From positions 8,603,501 through 8,667,500 of the forward strand of contig NC_051103.1 in assembly GCF_901709675.1 (NCBI RefSeq): a DNA stretch of 64,000 nt, in the 5' to 3' direction. The translations under genes and the position numbers were made by a program. The stretch comes from Syngnathus acus (taxonomy: Eukaryota; Chordata; Actinopteri; Syngnathiformes; Syngnathidae). How positions within the stretch are numbered: the stretch's first letter is position 1; each line of letters begins with the position of its first letter. The notes below the pieces were generated by a model. The model was not told the origin of the DNA and searched no databases. It saw nothing but the letters and a program-made list of their open reading frames with translations. Positions 37,454 to 48,390 of the stretch are shown piece by piece.

Positions 37454-37816
37454 GGCGGCTCGGTGGCGCACTGGGTAGCACGTCCGCCTCACAGTTAGGA
37501 GGGTGCGGGTTCGATTCCACCTCCGGCCCTCCCTGTGTGGAGTTTGCATGTTCTCCCCGGGCCCGCGTGGGTTTTCTCCGGGCACTCCGGTTTCCTCCCA
37601 CATCCCAAAAACATGCTTGGTAGGCCGATTGAAGACTCCAAATTGTCCCTAGGTGTGAGTGCGAGTGCAAATGGTTGTTTGTCTCTGTGTGCCCTGCGAT
37701 CGGCTGGCAACCGGTTCAGGGTGTCCCCCGCCTACTGCCCGTTGACGGCTGGGATAGGCTCCAGCACTCCCGCGACCCCCGTGGGGACTAAGCGGTTCAG
37801 AAAATGGATGGGTGGA
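37454..37816 (+). mobile_element. tRNA-derived SINE with LINE-like tail
   Basis: A 363-bp element whose head reads GGCGGCTCGGTGGCGCACTG, followed by a B-box-like GGTTCGATTCC about 50 bases on: the internal promoter layout of a tRNA-derived SINE. The body has a conserved-looking block (GTTTGCATGTTCTCCCCG) and the 3' part reads GGGATAGGCTCCAGCACTCC and AAGCGGTTCAGAAAATGGATG, the style of an L2-type LINE tail. It is flanked by a perfect 12-bp duplication TAGATGAGAGTA (37442-37453 and 37817-37828), which indicates target-primed insertion and a fairly young copy. Only one near-complete copy is visible here. Confidence 0.88.
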
Positions 37817-38051
37817 TAGATGAGAGTACATACAAAGAAAGGCACGAAAGTGTCAGAAAATCCATGTGGGATCAGGATGAAAGGCTGACTTCATCAAACT
37901 TTCCTTTTGAAGATGACAGTCGAGCAGAAACTCCAAATGCTGACAGCATCATGGCAAAAAATCCCAAATGACATTTGGATCTTCATTCCTTTGAATGGGA
38001 GCGACGGACGAGCGTCGGGCCAAAGGTGCTCTCCGTTTGCAGCGGCAGCGG

Positions 38052-38098
<47 letters not shown>

Positions 38099-38132
38099 CC
38101 ATCATCAGCAGCAGCAGCAGCAGCAGCAGCAG
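38052..38132. repeat. (CAT)n(CAG)n compound trinucleotide array
   Basis: About 16 CAT units are followed by about 9 CAG units. Translated it gives poly-His/poly-Gln, poly-Ser or poly-Ile, but no splice-supported gene surrounds it. Confidence 0.9.
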
Positions 38133-38302
38133 CGTGCCGAGTGGCATCTGTTTCTCCAGCTCCTTGACTCCGCCCGCCTCTTGTGCACATTTTACGGCTC
38201 TTGGCAAACCAAGCACAAGTGCGGGCTCATAGTGTGACTGATACGATGCTGCTGCTGCTGCTCCTGCAAGACATTCACACGATGATTGTTGTGGAGCGTG
38301 CC

Positions 38303-38334
<32 letters not shown>

Positions 38335-38826
38335 CTGACTGGGATGATTTATCTCCAGTTTATCACCTTTGCGCCAGATGATGGCACAATAAGTCTTATT
38401 GGCTCGTAAAAAAAACAACAAAAGAAATCACTTGATGCTCGGCACGTCTTTTTCCAACCTACGATAGATAAGGCGCACCACCGCTTCTGGGTGATATCAA
38501 ATGGCGAAATGTTCTTTTGCTGCGCCTCAGTTGGTTCAAATGAACCTTGAGCGCCAAATATGACCTTCAGATTCAGAACCAGCCTGAGGCAAATACACAT
38601 GATGATGGGATTACGCTCCTCTTGAGGCATTGACACTTTTTGGAATGTCTGAAAATTCAAAACACATTGGAAACCTTTGACGAGTAGTAAAAAAGGCAAA
38701 TGATGTGAATGAAGACAGAATTGAAATGAGTCAGTTGTCAAATGGAAGATGTGAATCAAAGCGAGATACGAATTGATCAATTGTAGCAAATTGTAACAAA
38801 CAAACACTTCATATTGACGATGGTGC

Positions 38827-39176
38827 TGTCATGTCTCGTCCCCAGTTCTGTGTCTGTGTGCTCGCCCCTCCCTCCCTCCCTGTGTGCCCTTGATTGGTGC
38901 GATCACACGCACCTGCCTCTCATTACCTGTGTCGTATTTAAGTTCTGTTTGCGTGTCACTCGCCGTCGGAGCATTGCACGAGATGTGGACAATGCATGTC
39001 TCACTGTCACGCGGTTTGTTTGGTTCCTGTCTTTTGTTTCACGTTTTGGCGATCAGTCCTATTGGTTTCGTTGTTTAGTTTCAGTTTGCCGGGTCTGTCA
39101 TTTGAGTTCCTGCAAGAAACCCAGGTCCAAGCTGCATTTGGTCGTCCTCGCTCCATCCTGCACCCCGATCCTGACA
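38827..39176 (+). mobile_element. Solo LTR, copy 2 of 3
   Basis: A 350-bp unit beginning TGTCATGTCTCGTCCCC and ending GATCCTGACA, clearly homologous to 41614-41992 and more distantly to 1517-1876. It has the same C-rich block, TATTTAAG box and 3' block. The flanking pentamers do not match (GGTGC versus AAAAC), so either the duplication has decayed or the solo LTR arose by recombination between different copies. Confidence 0.75.
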
Positions 39177-41613
39177 AAAACATTTGGTTAGTAAATCTTA
39201 ACTTGACAAGTCAACTAGCTTTCTCTTCAATTGTCTTTATGTTATGACAGTCAAATGAACTCATTACCTTCAGGTACTTGTCTGGTTCCAACTCTTCTAA
39301 TTTAAGCCCCAATGTGGATTTATCTTCAGATATAATTCATTGACGTAAAGCTCCAGCCGCAAACACAAATAAACGCGTGATCTCTGATGATTTGATTTCA
39401 TTTCATTTCTTTTTTGGGTTTATTTCATCCCCGTTGTAAATGACAACAGAAATGAAATGAACCCAACTTTTACGATGTACTTTGGTGCAATTCAAATTTC
39501 CAAGAATATTGTGCATCCGTCGAGTCACGTTTTGCAAAGGAAACAAAAACCGATTGTCTGTATTGCAGAGCAGAGCACATTACAAATGTTCAGAGCACCA
39601 CCATGCAACTATGCTATACTAAACCTAAAGTCCAAACGTAAAGTCAACAGTCCCAGCATACCGTTGAATAATGAGCAAAATACTTGGCTAGCACTAAAAA
39701 AAATGGAAAGAAAAACGGCCCCAGCCATTTTGGCTGACAGATGAAAATATCTCCATTGGATGATTCACAGCAGCCTTTTACGCATTATTTCATCACACTG
39801 ACATCTGTGTAAGATCAAGCCTTTTTTTTCCTCTTTCTTTCTTTTTTGTTGCCTTTGGGTGTTAATCACCAGTTGATTCTCACGAGAACAGTGCATCACA
39901 GGAGGCTTGTGGACTGAGGGCACATGAGCAAAAGAAACAAATTTCTTTTTTGTGGCTGCAGGCAAAAAAGAAAAGATCTCTTCCTGTTTTGCTTGTAAAC
40001 CATTTGAGATCATTCATTTCAAACGTTACATCGTTCAATATTATTATCCGTGTGAGACGAATTACAGATGAGGTGCTGCTGCACTTATTAATGATGTTTA
40101 AAATAATTTGATAGACTCAGCCTTTTCCTGACATGATGCTTTGGGCAACACAAATTACAAAATGAGTCTTGTTGATCTCAGTATACCCTAAATTGTAATG
40201 AGAACAAATTCTTTGGGATTTTTTTTTTTTTGTGAAACACATTGGCTAAAATAAACCATCTGGGATTTGGTTGACATCCGGACTATCTTTTCCATATACA
40301 GCATGAACTCGACACAACCCCAGTTATATAAGAATAATACAGTATACTGGAAATTCCCCCTCAGCTTGATTGTATTGATTAATGATTTTTTTTTTTTTTT
40401 TTCTTACAGCTATTTTAATGTTGCAGCAGTAGCATTTCTTTTCTTAAGTTCCCCATATTGAAGTCATTGTGCAGTAAGATAAACAAGAAAAAGAACTCAA
40501 TACAAAATAAAGGCTCAAGGGCGCTGATGTTTGTCATATTCAACATTCCAATGAAAGCCATAGTTGTCCTTAATATTACGCAATCAAATTTGAAGTCGTG
40601 TTTTATCGTCACGTACATAAACACAAAAAGATCTTTTCCATAAAGCAGCTGACAAAGCAATCAAATTACAAATGATGAACTGGATTCTTCGTCCCGGCAT
40701 TATCATTTATTCTCATCCTCTATAACAATGCAACGGCGAGCCAGACCTTGGAAATGTTATGATGGGGCCAGCTGTCGGCGGCGGCGGCACATTGCACAAT
40801 GGGAATGTTGATTTTTTTTTTTTTGGGGGGGTTTGGGAAGAAAAAAAAGGGAGGAGGAAATTGAACCACTAACTGGAGGAAAGGCTCAACACTAGAGGAT
40901 CATGACCTTTAATGCTGTGCCGCTAATCATGTTATGGGCAACTAAAGACATTTCTACACGCTACTAGACGCATCTTACTATGTCACCCTGTCATGCGCCT
41001 CATCAATTTCCTTGATTGAGGGAGGACCCACCCACTCGGATACATTCCACCCACCAGGTTCTTCTTCCCCAAAGCGTGTGCAGAATACAGCCACGACGGA
41101 ATCCATAGCCGTAATTAGGATCCGTTCGAAGCTCTGCAGTGGGGCAATCCATGACGGCTCCCGGATGTTTCATCCGAGTTGATCCAAGGTTGTGCTTTTT
41201 TTTTTTTTTCTGCCAGGAGATGAAACACCTTGTTTACTGAACTTTGTTGGCTGCTAGTCAGTCACTTTTCACCAGTGAGTGCCATGATTTCTTGATTTAT
41301 TCTGTCTCCTGTGATTCATCATGCTTGTAAATCGAATCCTCACATACAGTGATTAATGTCCTTTCGTTTGTCTGACAGGACCTATACGTCATTATTTGGA
41401 ATCACGTAAAAGACAGCCACACATCTGGCCTGGTCGGTCATCTTTGTGCTTGTTCTGATTGCCATGCAGCACACATTGTATCAGAAAGCCAAAAGAAGCA
41501 ATTAACACTTGTGAAAGATAATGAAAGCGCCAACAACAGAGGATCAAAGTCTATCGGTCGACTATTTCATCCTTAACAATAGCACGTGTGTTTTTTTCCT
41601 TTCACATGAAAGC

Positions 41614-41992
41614 TGTCATGTCTCGTCCCCAGTTTTGTGATGTGTATAGGTTGTCATAGTTTCTGTCTGTGTGCTCGCCCCTCCCTTCCTGTGTGCCCTT
41701 GATTAGTGTAATCACACGCACCTGCCTCTCGTTACCTGTGTTGTATTTAAGTTCTGTTTGCGTGTCACTCGCCGTCGGAGCATTGCAGGAGATGTGCGGA
41801 CAATGCACGTGGCACTGTCATGAGGTTGTTTGGTTCCTGTCTTTTGTTTCACGGCTTTGGCGGTCAGTCTTTTTGGTTTTGTTGTTTAGTCACGTCAGTT
41901 TGCCGGGTCTGTCTTTTGAGTTTCCTGCAATAAACCCTGGTCCAAGCTGCACTTGGTCGCCCTACTCCATTACTCCACCCCGAAGCCTGACA
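41614..41992 (+). mobile_element. Solo LTR, copy 3 of 3
   Basis: A 379-bp unit beginning TGTCATGTCTCGTCCCC and ending GCCTGACA. It is flanked by GAAAGC at 41608-41613 and 41993-41998, so a 5-6-bp target duplication. A CAATAAACC polyadenylation-like signal lies about 60 bp before the end. It carries an extra block of about 30 bp (TGATGTGTATAGGTTGTCAT) near the 5' end that copy 2 lacks. Confidence 0.8.
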
Positions 41993-42259
41993 GAAAGCAC
42001 CGTTTTATATTGCTCAATTGGATAGTTTCTGCCTCACGCTGAAAGAGCTTGGCTCTGGTGCAAGAGAGCGAGCGAGATAGTTAGCACCATTCACTATCAG
42101 AAAATGCCATTGTCAGGGTTTTCCAGGTTATCTTGATGGTATGCTTATGTTGGAATGTAACCTGTAATAAATAACCGAGCTTGTCCCATCATCCTACACA
42201 ACGTCGTAAACCCCCCCCTGCTATGTTTTGACTCGAGGTCAAGGGCTTTCTCTCTATCC

Positions 42260-42472
42260 CAGGGGTCACCAACTCCGGTCCTCAAGGGCGCCAATCCAGC
42301 CTGTTTTAGGTGCAGCCCTGCAACAACACACCTGATTCAAATGATCAGCTCATCAGCAAGCTCTATTAAGGCTGATAGCGATCCTGATTATTTGAATCAG
42401 GTGTGTTGCAGGGGGGATACATCTAAAACAGGCTGGATTGGCGCCCTTGAGGACCGGAGTTGGTGACCCCTG
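42260..42472 (+). mobile_element. 213-bp hAT-type MITE, copy C
   Basis: Same length and ends as copies A and B, in the same orientation as B. The flanking 8-mers (CTCTATCC and CATCCAGT) do not form a clean duplication, so one flank may have changed. Confidence 0.85.
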
Positions 42473-43140
42473 CATCCAGTCCACTCTCACCCGAACCCAC
42501 CCTGTTTCTCTTCATAGAAATGCTCTTGCAAGAGGCCAGAGTCAGAGCTCATTCAATCATCGCTGTACGCACAGCGACCAATGGACTCTCCACCTGCAGG
42601 TGTTTCAAAGGACTGGTTCGTGTGGTTCTTGCAAAATAAGTTCGAGTGAGCGCCACTCGAACAGGCATTTTCATCTGTCGGCTTGACATTGATTCCATTG
42701 GCGGGTGGACCGTATGTGTGTAATCGACAGATAAGTGACGCTGACTCATCATTCTGCTGCTATTTCTTTGGATGGATCTGTTCTTTCATTGTTTCTTTTG
42801 CTGAGCATGAGTGAAAGGCATTGTAAGGTCAGTGGCATTTTGGTGGAATCAAATGAACCGTTCATCTCACTTCATGTCACTTCCGCTTGCCTGAGTTTGT
42901 GACGTGATTGATCATAAAAAAACGGATGTATTGTGGAGGATGTTTGAGAATATTTGCCATTTTTCACGTGTCCTGAGTGTTGTGAGTCACCTAAATGTTG
43001 AACAGAGGCTGTGATTTACCCCAGTCCACTTGAGGGAATGTCAATGCAAGAGCCGCTCACTCGCTCACTCATCCTGTCAGAGGTCCAAAGTTACGTAGCT
43101 TTACCTTGTCTGTCACTTTTGGTGAAATGTGGCAAGCATG

Positions 43141-43167
43141 TGGTGGTGGTGGTGGTGGTGGTGGTGG
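43141..43167. repeat. (GTG)9 trinucleotide repeat
   Basis: Nine GTG triplets in intergenic DNA about 1.4 kb beyond the 3' end of the second receptor gene. Confidence 0.9.
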
Positions 43168-44534
43168 ACCACACACACTTTCTTTTTCATACAAAGTGTG
43201 GTAGTACCATTTCTGCCAACTACTGTATGTGGAGGCTTTTCTTCCAGCCAAATGATGCGATTACATCATGCATGAATATTTATGACAACACGATGAAGGT
43301 ACACCTTTTGCCTTCGGCTAGTGACCATGAGTCGAATAAAGAGGCAAATGAAATCTTTCTCTTTGGGCATGCCATTTAATCTATTCCATCCAAAGGCTCT
43401 TTTTTCATGTTAACAGATTGATTGGCTTACTATAGGCAGAAAGGCTACGATTGATGTTTTCCTTCATTTATACCCAATGCTTTTGAATTCAGATTAAAAA
43501 TGACACAAACAAAAAAAAGGTGTTTCTCATTGCACGCAACCACTTGATGGAATCAAACTGACTTGTAATTTTGCCTTTGCTCTTTTTCTTTTCTTTGACC
43601 TTTGTATGGGTAAGGCAGGCAGGCAGACCAATGTCTGCTTTACAAGAAACGATCTTTATTTACAGAACATTTAAAAACACAATGGCAGGCAGGAAAAGAA
43701 ATCATTGCGTGAAATATCTGATGAATAGAAATCCTGCATATATTTCTGCACATCTGAATCAAATTTCATCTGATATCCACAGCAAACATTCTTACAACGG
43801 TCTCATCATTCGATTGCTACAGATTGTCACCCACATTTCTTTTCATTCGTATAATGACCTACATGCTTGGGCTAAAACGTCTAAATGTCGATTTCACTTT
43901 GTTTGTCCCAATGAGACGTGCATGCGTGTGGAACGTATGCGAGACGAGTCACACTTCTCCACTCTTGTTCTTGCGCTGCTTTAGCGTAGAGCAACTGGGT
44001 CACATTGATTTGTTCACACACCAGCTGTCGGCCACAAATGCAGCATTACACGAGACGTAGCCCAAAGCGCTGCCCGCGGTGGATGGAATTATCAGAAGAA
44101 TATTTAGCAAGTCTATATTATACAAGTTCAACAGAGCTCAAGGAGGGAGGCATTACGTGTACAGATAAAAGGGTTAGGAATTCAGAAGTCAAATTGGGAC
44201 GCAGTTTGACGTATGCTGCATTTTTCTCAATTGTATTGTAACAAAGTGTCATGTACATGAGTAGAAATATTCCAAGAATATGTACATCCTGCTGATTATT
44301 TTGTTTGCTGTGTAAGCCAAGCCCTAGAATTCCTATTTGCGATATTAAGGTTGATTTAAAAATGGATCTGTTCTTGTTTTGGCGCGTCTCAAAAACAGTC
44401 GTGCTATCGGTACCGGTGACTACTCGAGAAATAAATCGTACTGCTGGTCGTTCAAAACTTGGCAACAAATCAAATGAACAAGCAAATCATCTCTGATCCT
44501 CGTGTGTATGATCGAATTCGAGCTCTTGGTCTCT

Positions 44535-45572
44535 CTATGCCAGAATGGTGACATCCTGCACTCCTGTCACATACCGCTCGGTGTCGCATCGCACGCTGCC
44601 CGAAGACTTGGCGGCGGCGGCGGCAGCTGAACACAGGAGGGACCGGAAGTGCCTCCTGAAGGTGTCCGAGAGGCAGGCGTAGAGGATGGGGTTGGCGCAG
44701 CTCCACGAGTACGACAGCAAAACCGACAACTCAAAGACCCGGGCCAAGGTGAGGTTGGCGTGAAATGTGGAGCAGAAGTTGACGGTGTAAAACGGCAGCC
44801 AGCAAACACCAAACACCACCACCACGGCCACCACCATTTTGGTGACCTGCCGCTCCGGACGCTGGTTCTCGCTAGATTGGAGTCGCTGCTGCTGCTGCTG
44901 CTGCCGCTGCTGCTGCCGCTGTTGCCGCCGCCGCCGCCGCCTCAGGGTGAGCAGCAACGCCGTGTACGAGGAGGTCATGATGACAAACGGCAAGGCGAAA
45001 CCCAAGACAAAGGTGTAAGACAGGACGCCCAGCCACCACATTTCCGAAAGCAGGTCGGGTATGCACTGGCCGCCGTCGGCCGAGAAGTGAAGTGCCATGG
45101 GAAGGATAGTCAGGATGGAAAAAAGCCAGAGGAAGGCCGAAACTATCTTGGCGCAGCGCGGCGTCCTCCAGGAGGCGAACCTCAGCGGCTCGGCCAGCGC
45201 CATATAACGGTCCACGCTCATGGCCGTCAGACAGAAGACGCTGGTGAACTGGTTGATGCCGTCCAACACCATGACCGCTTTGCAGGCCGCGTCGCCAAAC
45301 CACCAACGCTTCAGCAAGTTCTGACTGGCGATGAACGGGAGCCCCACCATGAAGAGTCCGTCGGCCAGCGCCAGGTTGAAAATATACACCGTGGTGGCCG
45401 ATGACATTTTGTCCACTTTCAAAACGGCCACCATGACCAGAGAGTTCCCGGCGAGTCCCACGACGCACACGGCGAGGTAGAGGACGGCCACGAGGACGCC
45501 CAAACCATCCACGTGCTCCTTGAAGTCAAAGTGTTCATCGGCAAAAGTCCAGTTGTCCAGATCCACGTCCAT
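44535..45572 (-). CDS. Divergent somatostatin receptor-like GPCR, intronless
   Basis: A single 345-residue open frame without introns, clearly in the somatostatin-receptor family: D2.50 (Asp71), DGINQFTS in TM3 with D3.32 at Asp104, DRY at 121-123, an extracellular Cys pair (Cys98, Cys170), CWLPFYTVN in TM6 and SCANPILY in TM7. Pocket residues known from SSTR2 (Asp3.32, Gln3.36, Asn6.55, Gln2.63) are kept, so a somatostatin-like peptide ligand is plausible. One N-glycosylation sequon (Asn7) precedes TM1. Odd features are Trp290 where the family has Asn7.45, six Arg followed by a Gln-rich run (211-229) in intracellular loop 3 encoded by CAG/CGG-type repeats, a six-Ala run (316-321) in the tail, and no QTSI-like PDZ end. 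ATG at 45572 is the only suitable start. It lies 11 kb from the sstr2-like gene on the same strand. SSTR5-, SSTR3- or fish SSTR6-type orthology cannot be decided here. Confidence 0.88.
   Translation of the reverse strand: MDVDLDNWTFADEHFDFKEHVDGLGVLVAVLYLAVCVVGLAGNSLVMVAVLKVDKMSSATTVYIFNLALADGLFMVGLPFIASQNLLKRWWFGDAACKAVMVLDGINQFTSVFCLTAMSVDRYMALAEPLRFASWRTPRCAKIVSAFLWLFSILTILPMALHFSADGGQCIPDLLSEMWWLGVLSYTFVLGFALPFVIMTSSYTALLLTLRRRRRRQQRQQQRQQQQQQRLQSSENQRPERQVTKMVVAVVVVFGVCWLPFYTVNFCSTFHANLTLARVFELSVLLSYSWSCANPILYACLSDTFRRHFRSLLCSAAAAAAKSSGSVRCDTERYVTGVQDVTILA
44884..44942. repeat. (CTG/CCG)n coding repeat in receptor loop 3
   Basis: A trinucleotide array of CTG, CCG and GCC units on the plus strand, read as CAG (Gln) and CGG (Arg) codons on the minus-strand receptor gene. 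It encodes residues 211-229 of the receptor. Confidence 0.9.
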
Positions 45573-45805
45573 CCTGCGCCAAACCCAAAAAACAACTCGC
45601 TCGCTCGGCGCTACCGTTTGACTGGCTTCTCAAACGAGACCACGCTCGGTGGGAAGGTGAAAAGAAAAGAAGAATTTGGGCTACTCTTCAAGCGCTCAAT
45701 GCTTTGCTTTTAAAGTCGATTGTCCTCTCCGGCACCCATGGGCGGGCCTTTGCGCCGTCAACGAACACCCTTGAAATGAACGCCACGGATTCTTTCTCCC
45801 TGGGA

Positions 45806-45822
45806 GCCCTTTTTATATATCT
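45806..45822 (-). promoter_or_regulatory. Candidate TATA box of the intronless receptor
   Basis: On the minus strand the sequence reads GATATATAAAAAGGGC, a good TATA element, about 240 bp upstream of the start codon at 45572. The DNA between is moderately GC-rich, as in a short 5' untranslated leader. No transcript data support it. Confidence 0.4.
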
Positions 45823-46698
45823 TCCCCCCGCGGTGTGTGACGAGCGAGCGAGCGAGCGCTCGCTGGTGTGTGTCCACCACCCCCTAGTTCATCAGTCTCC
45901 AGAGGCTGGCTCTGATAGTCCAGCTTGGCTAACGCCCCTCCTGAGTCGTCAAAGGTTCTCTGCTTGTTTCCAAGGTAAACCCAATCTGCTCCCATACACT
46001 TGTTTTCATAACTTTCCCCCTCCCCTCCCCTCCCCTCCCTCCCTCCCTCCCTCCCTCCGCTTCTGTTGACTTCACACATAGCCTCCCTTCTTCCCCACCC
46101 CTCAAGCCAGGGGGTCACACAAATCCCCACGCACGTCTGTTTTCTCAGGATTCTGTTGTTGCGACATTTGACATGGGATTCTGTTTTGCTTGGGGTGGGG
46201 TGGGGGGTGTATGAAAATGAAGCAGGATGGCACAAGCAGAGGAAGTAAAGGCTCATGGGACGCTTCAGGACCACGGATGAGCGATGACCTCCATCCTGTT
46301 GCCACTCTGACACGCATAGCTGGAATACCCCTAGAGTGTCCAGCCCCTTTCAAGTCCACCATTATTTCCCATGCCGTAAGTGTTTATCCAGAACGTGATG
46401 CCATTCCAAAGATACTTAACACTTCTCTGAATCGTCTCGGGGCTCATTCATCGCAAGATTTATGGGGGAATATTTCCAATCCGGCAACACGTTCCAGGGG
46501 GGGATGCTGATTAGGCTGTGGCTTTGCTGCCAACACTTCATACATACAACATGGCCCACCTCGACTTCCCTCTATTAATCATCCGTGGAGTTGCTTCATA
46601 TTTCACTTTGGTGTCATTTTGGCATTCACTTTCAGAACAGTCTGCCGCAAAGAAGCAAACGGTAAGATAAAGTCTGTATTATTCATCAAAGGACAAAA

Positions 46699-46738
46699 AT
46701 CCTTCCTTCCTTCCTTCCTTCCTTCCTTCCTTCCTTCC
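46699..46738. repeat. (TTCC)10 microsatellite
   Basis: Ten perfect TTCC units. Confidence 0.9.
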
Positions 46739-48017
46739 CTGCTTTCCATTGTTGCGACGTCTCGGAATCCTAAACAGATGAGTCAATCGTGAATGAAATA
46801 AGTGTGTTTCTCTATGGAAAGAGATGATGGAAAAGCAACCTTTTGGAGAGAGCACCAAAGAATACAACTTGTTTTACATGACCGTACTAGTGCTCAATTG
46901 TCGAGTAGTCACCATTTCCGATAGCAAGTAGCGATATACCACTAGTCCTTTCGATGCATAAAATGACAGATGAGCTCATTTATCAAGCCCAAACGAGCAT
47001 TCAGTAGAAGCGGCAGGCAATTTTGGGAAGGTTAACAGGCGAGACTGACTTCTCCAGCTCTCTTTTGTATTGGAAAACACTCGTTGTCGCCAGACAAGTA
47101 TTTGATACTACGTTCCGTCATGGATGATGCAGACAGTGACGTCGTCATGCGTCTCATTAACGAGTTGGCGGGGAATCTGCGTCACCGTCTGATATAACAC
47201 AAAGACACAGCAATGTCGCGCTTGGCTGGGCTCTGTGTGAAAGACGACAGGCGGATAAAAAGCGCAGGGCTTGATTAACCTTCCAACACGCCCAGTCCCA
47301 CCCTCTCAAAGGTCTCCTACTGGACATCCTCCTCTTTTCTCAAAGCCAACTTCATCTTTGGTGCTTTTCATTGTTTGCTTTCTTGGCTAATGTGCAAAAA
47401 GCATCCACACCAAAGTCCATCTTATGTTTTGCCCAATTGAATTGACTGGCTAATGCAATATGTCCCAAGGGGAACATTTGAAACCTATAGGAGAAATAAA
47501 GAAGGGATATAATGCAATGAAAGGAGACATGCAGTTTTGTCTCATGATGCACCTGGCATCCCCCAACAACTACAGACATCTTGTTTTGTCTCCCAGAAGA
47601 TTGATAATGCAATATCCGACAGACAGGAACAATGTCTTCCTTCTTATCCTCACGCTAAAACAACAATTCGATGAAATTACCACAAACAACCATTGTTTTT
47701 AACGTGCATTATTTTAGTCCATTAGTTAACTGAAGGAGAAATGTGTTTGCTTCAAGACGATGCCAAACCAAAATTCAGTATGTTGCTAGTGTGACTGCAG
47801 TAAAAGAAACACAAGAGGTTGCTAGATGTTAAATGTCATTTATTTGCCAGCTCCTTGTGGAGTCTTCCATTCCCCATCAAAATGTAAACATTGACATTGC
47901 ACTTTATGAATTATGTTCCAAACAGACAATCTACGGAACAAATGAAATGATGAAGACCAAGGCACACTGCAATAAATGTTGATTTATGTCTACAGTAACA
48001 ATTCCGTCAGGGTTGCA

Positions 48018-48120
48018 TGTCAAGTCAAGTCAAGTTGATTTGTATAGCCCTAAATCACAAGCAGTCTCAAAGGGCTTCACATAGACAAAAATTGACAATT
48101 ATTCTCAAAGCATCCCCTGA
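48018..48120. repeat. Fish interspersed repeat fragment
   Basis: The sequence TCAAGTCAAGTCAAGTTGAT followed by TTGTATAGCCCTAAATCAC and TCTCAAAGGGCTTCACA matches a motif seen dispersed in many fish genomes, usually classed as SINE-like or unclassified. No ends or target duplication could be fixed. Confidence 0.5.
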
Positions 48121-48179
48121 TCTTAAGCTCCCAAGCATCACACTAATAACGACACTGTATCATTCTGAGTAACAAGTAG

Positions 48180-48182
<3 letters not shown>

Positions 48183-48239
<57 letters not shown>
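48183..48239. repeat. (TA)28 microsatellite
   Basis: An uninterrupted run of about 28 TA units. Confidence 0.95.
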
Positions 48240-48390
48240 TGTTTTGTGCAAAGACGCATTTCTCGACAAGATGCATCTGACTTTGTGATAGTGGTGAACA
48301 GATCTCACTCAGTCAAGTGGTCACAGACAGACAATTTAAACTGGGGTTGGATAAAGCAGAGCTTACGTAGAAAGCACTTCATTTACATCC

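Larger units (their letters stand above)
33154..44534. other. Gene-free stretch between the two receptor genes
   Basis: No coding exon is recognisable in these 11.4 kb. The right end before 33300 is the 5' region of the sstr2-like gene, and the end near 44534 is the 3' region of the second receptor. The stretch holds the compound tetranucleotide array (33417-33537), a GA-rich array, a poly(C) tract followed by a LINE-like 3' tail (35622-35725), a tRNA-derived SINE (37454-37816), a CAT/CAG array (38052-38130), two solo LTRs and MITE copy C. Remaining sequence is unremarkable and AT-rich. Distal regulatory elements of the receptors would be expected here but are not readable by eye. Confidence 0.55.

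Noticed and set aside
37454-37530. Possible functional tRNA gene
   Set aside because: The A- and B-box-like sequences belong to a 363-bp SINE with its own target duplication; a cloverleaf is not preserved.
37907-38237. Open frames with poly-His, poly-Ser or poly-Ile
   Set aside because: All are readings of the CAT/CAG microsatellite in intergenic DNA; every frame of both strands is open because the repeat lacks stops.
44649-45404. Long 251-residue frame opposite the intronless receptor
   Set aside because: Antisense shadow of the GC-rich receptor coding sequence; its composition (His/Gln/Gly/Arg rich) follows from the receptor codons.
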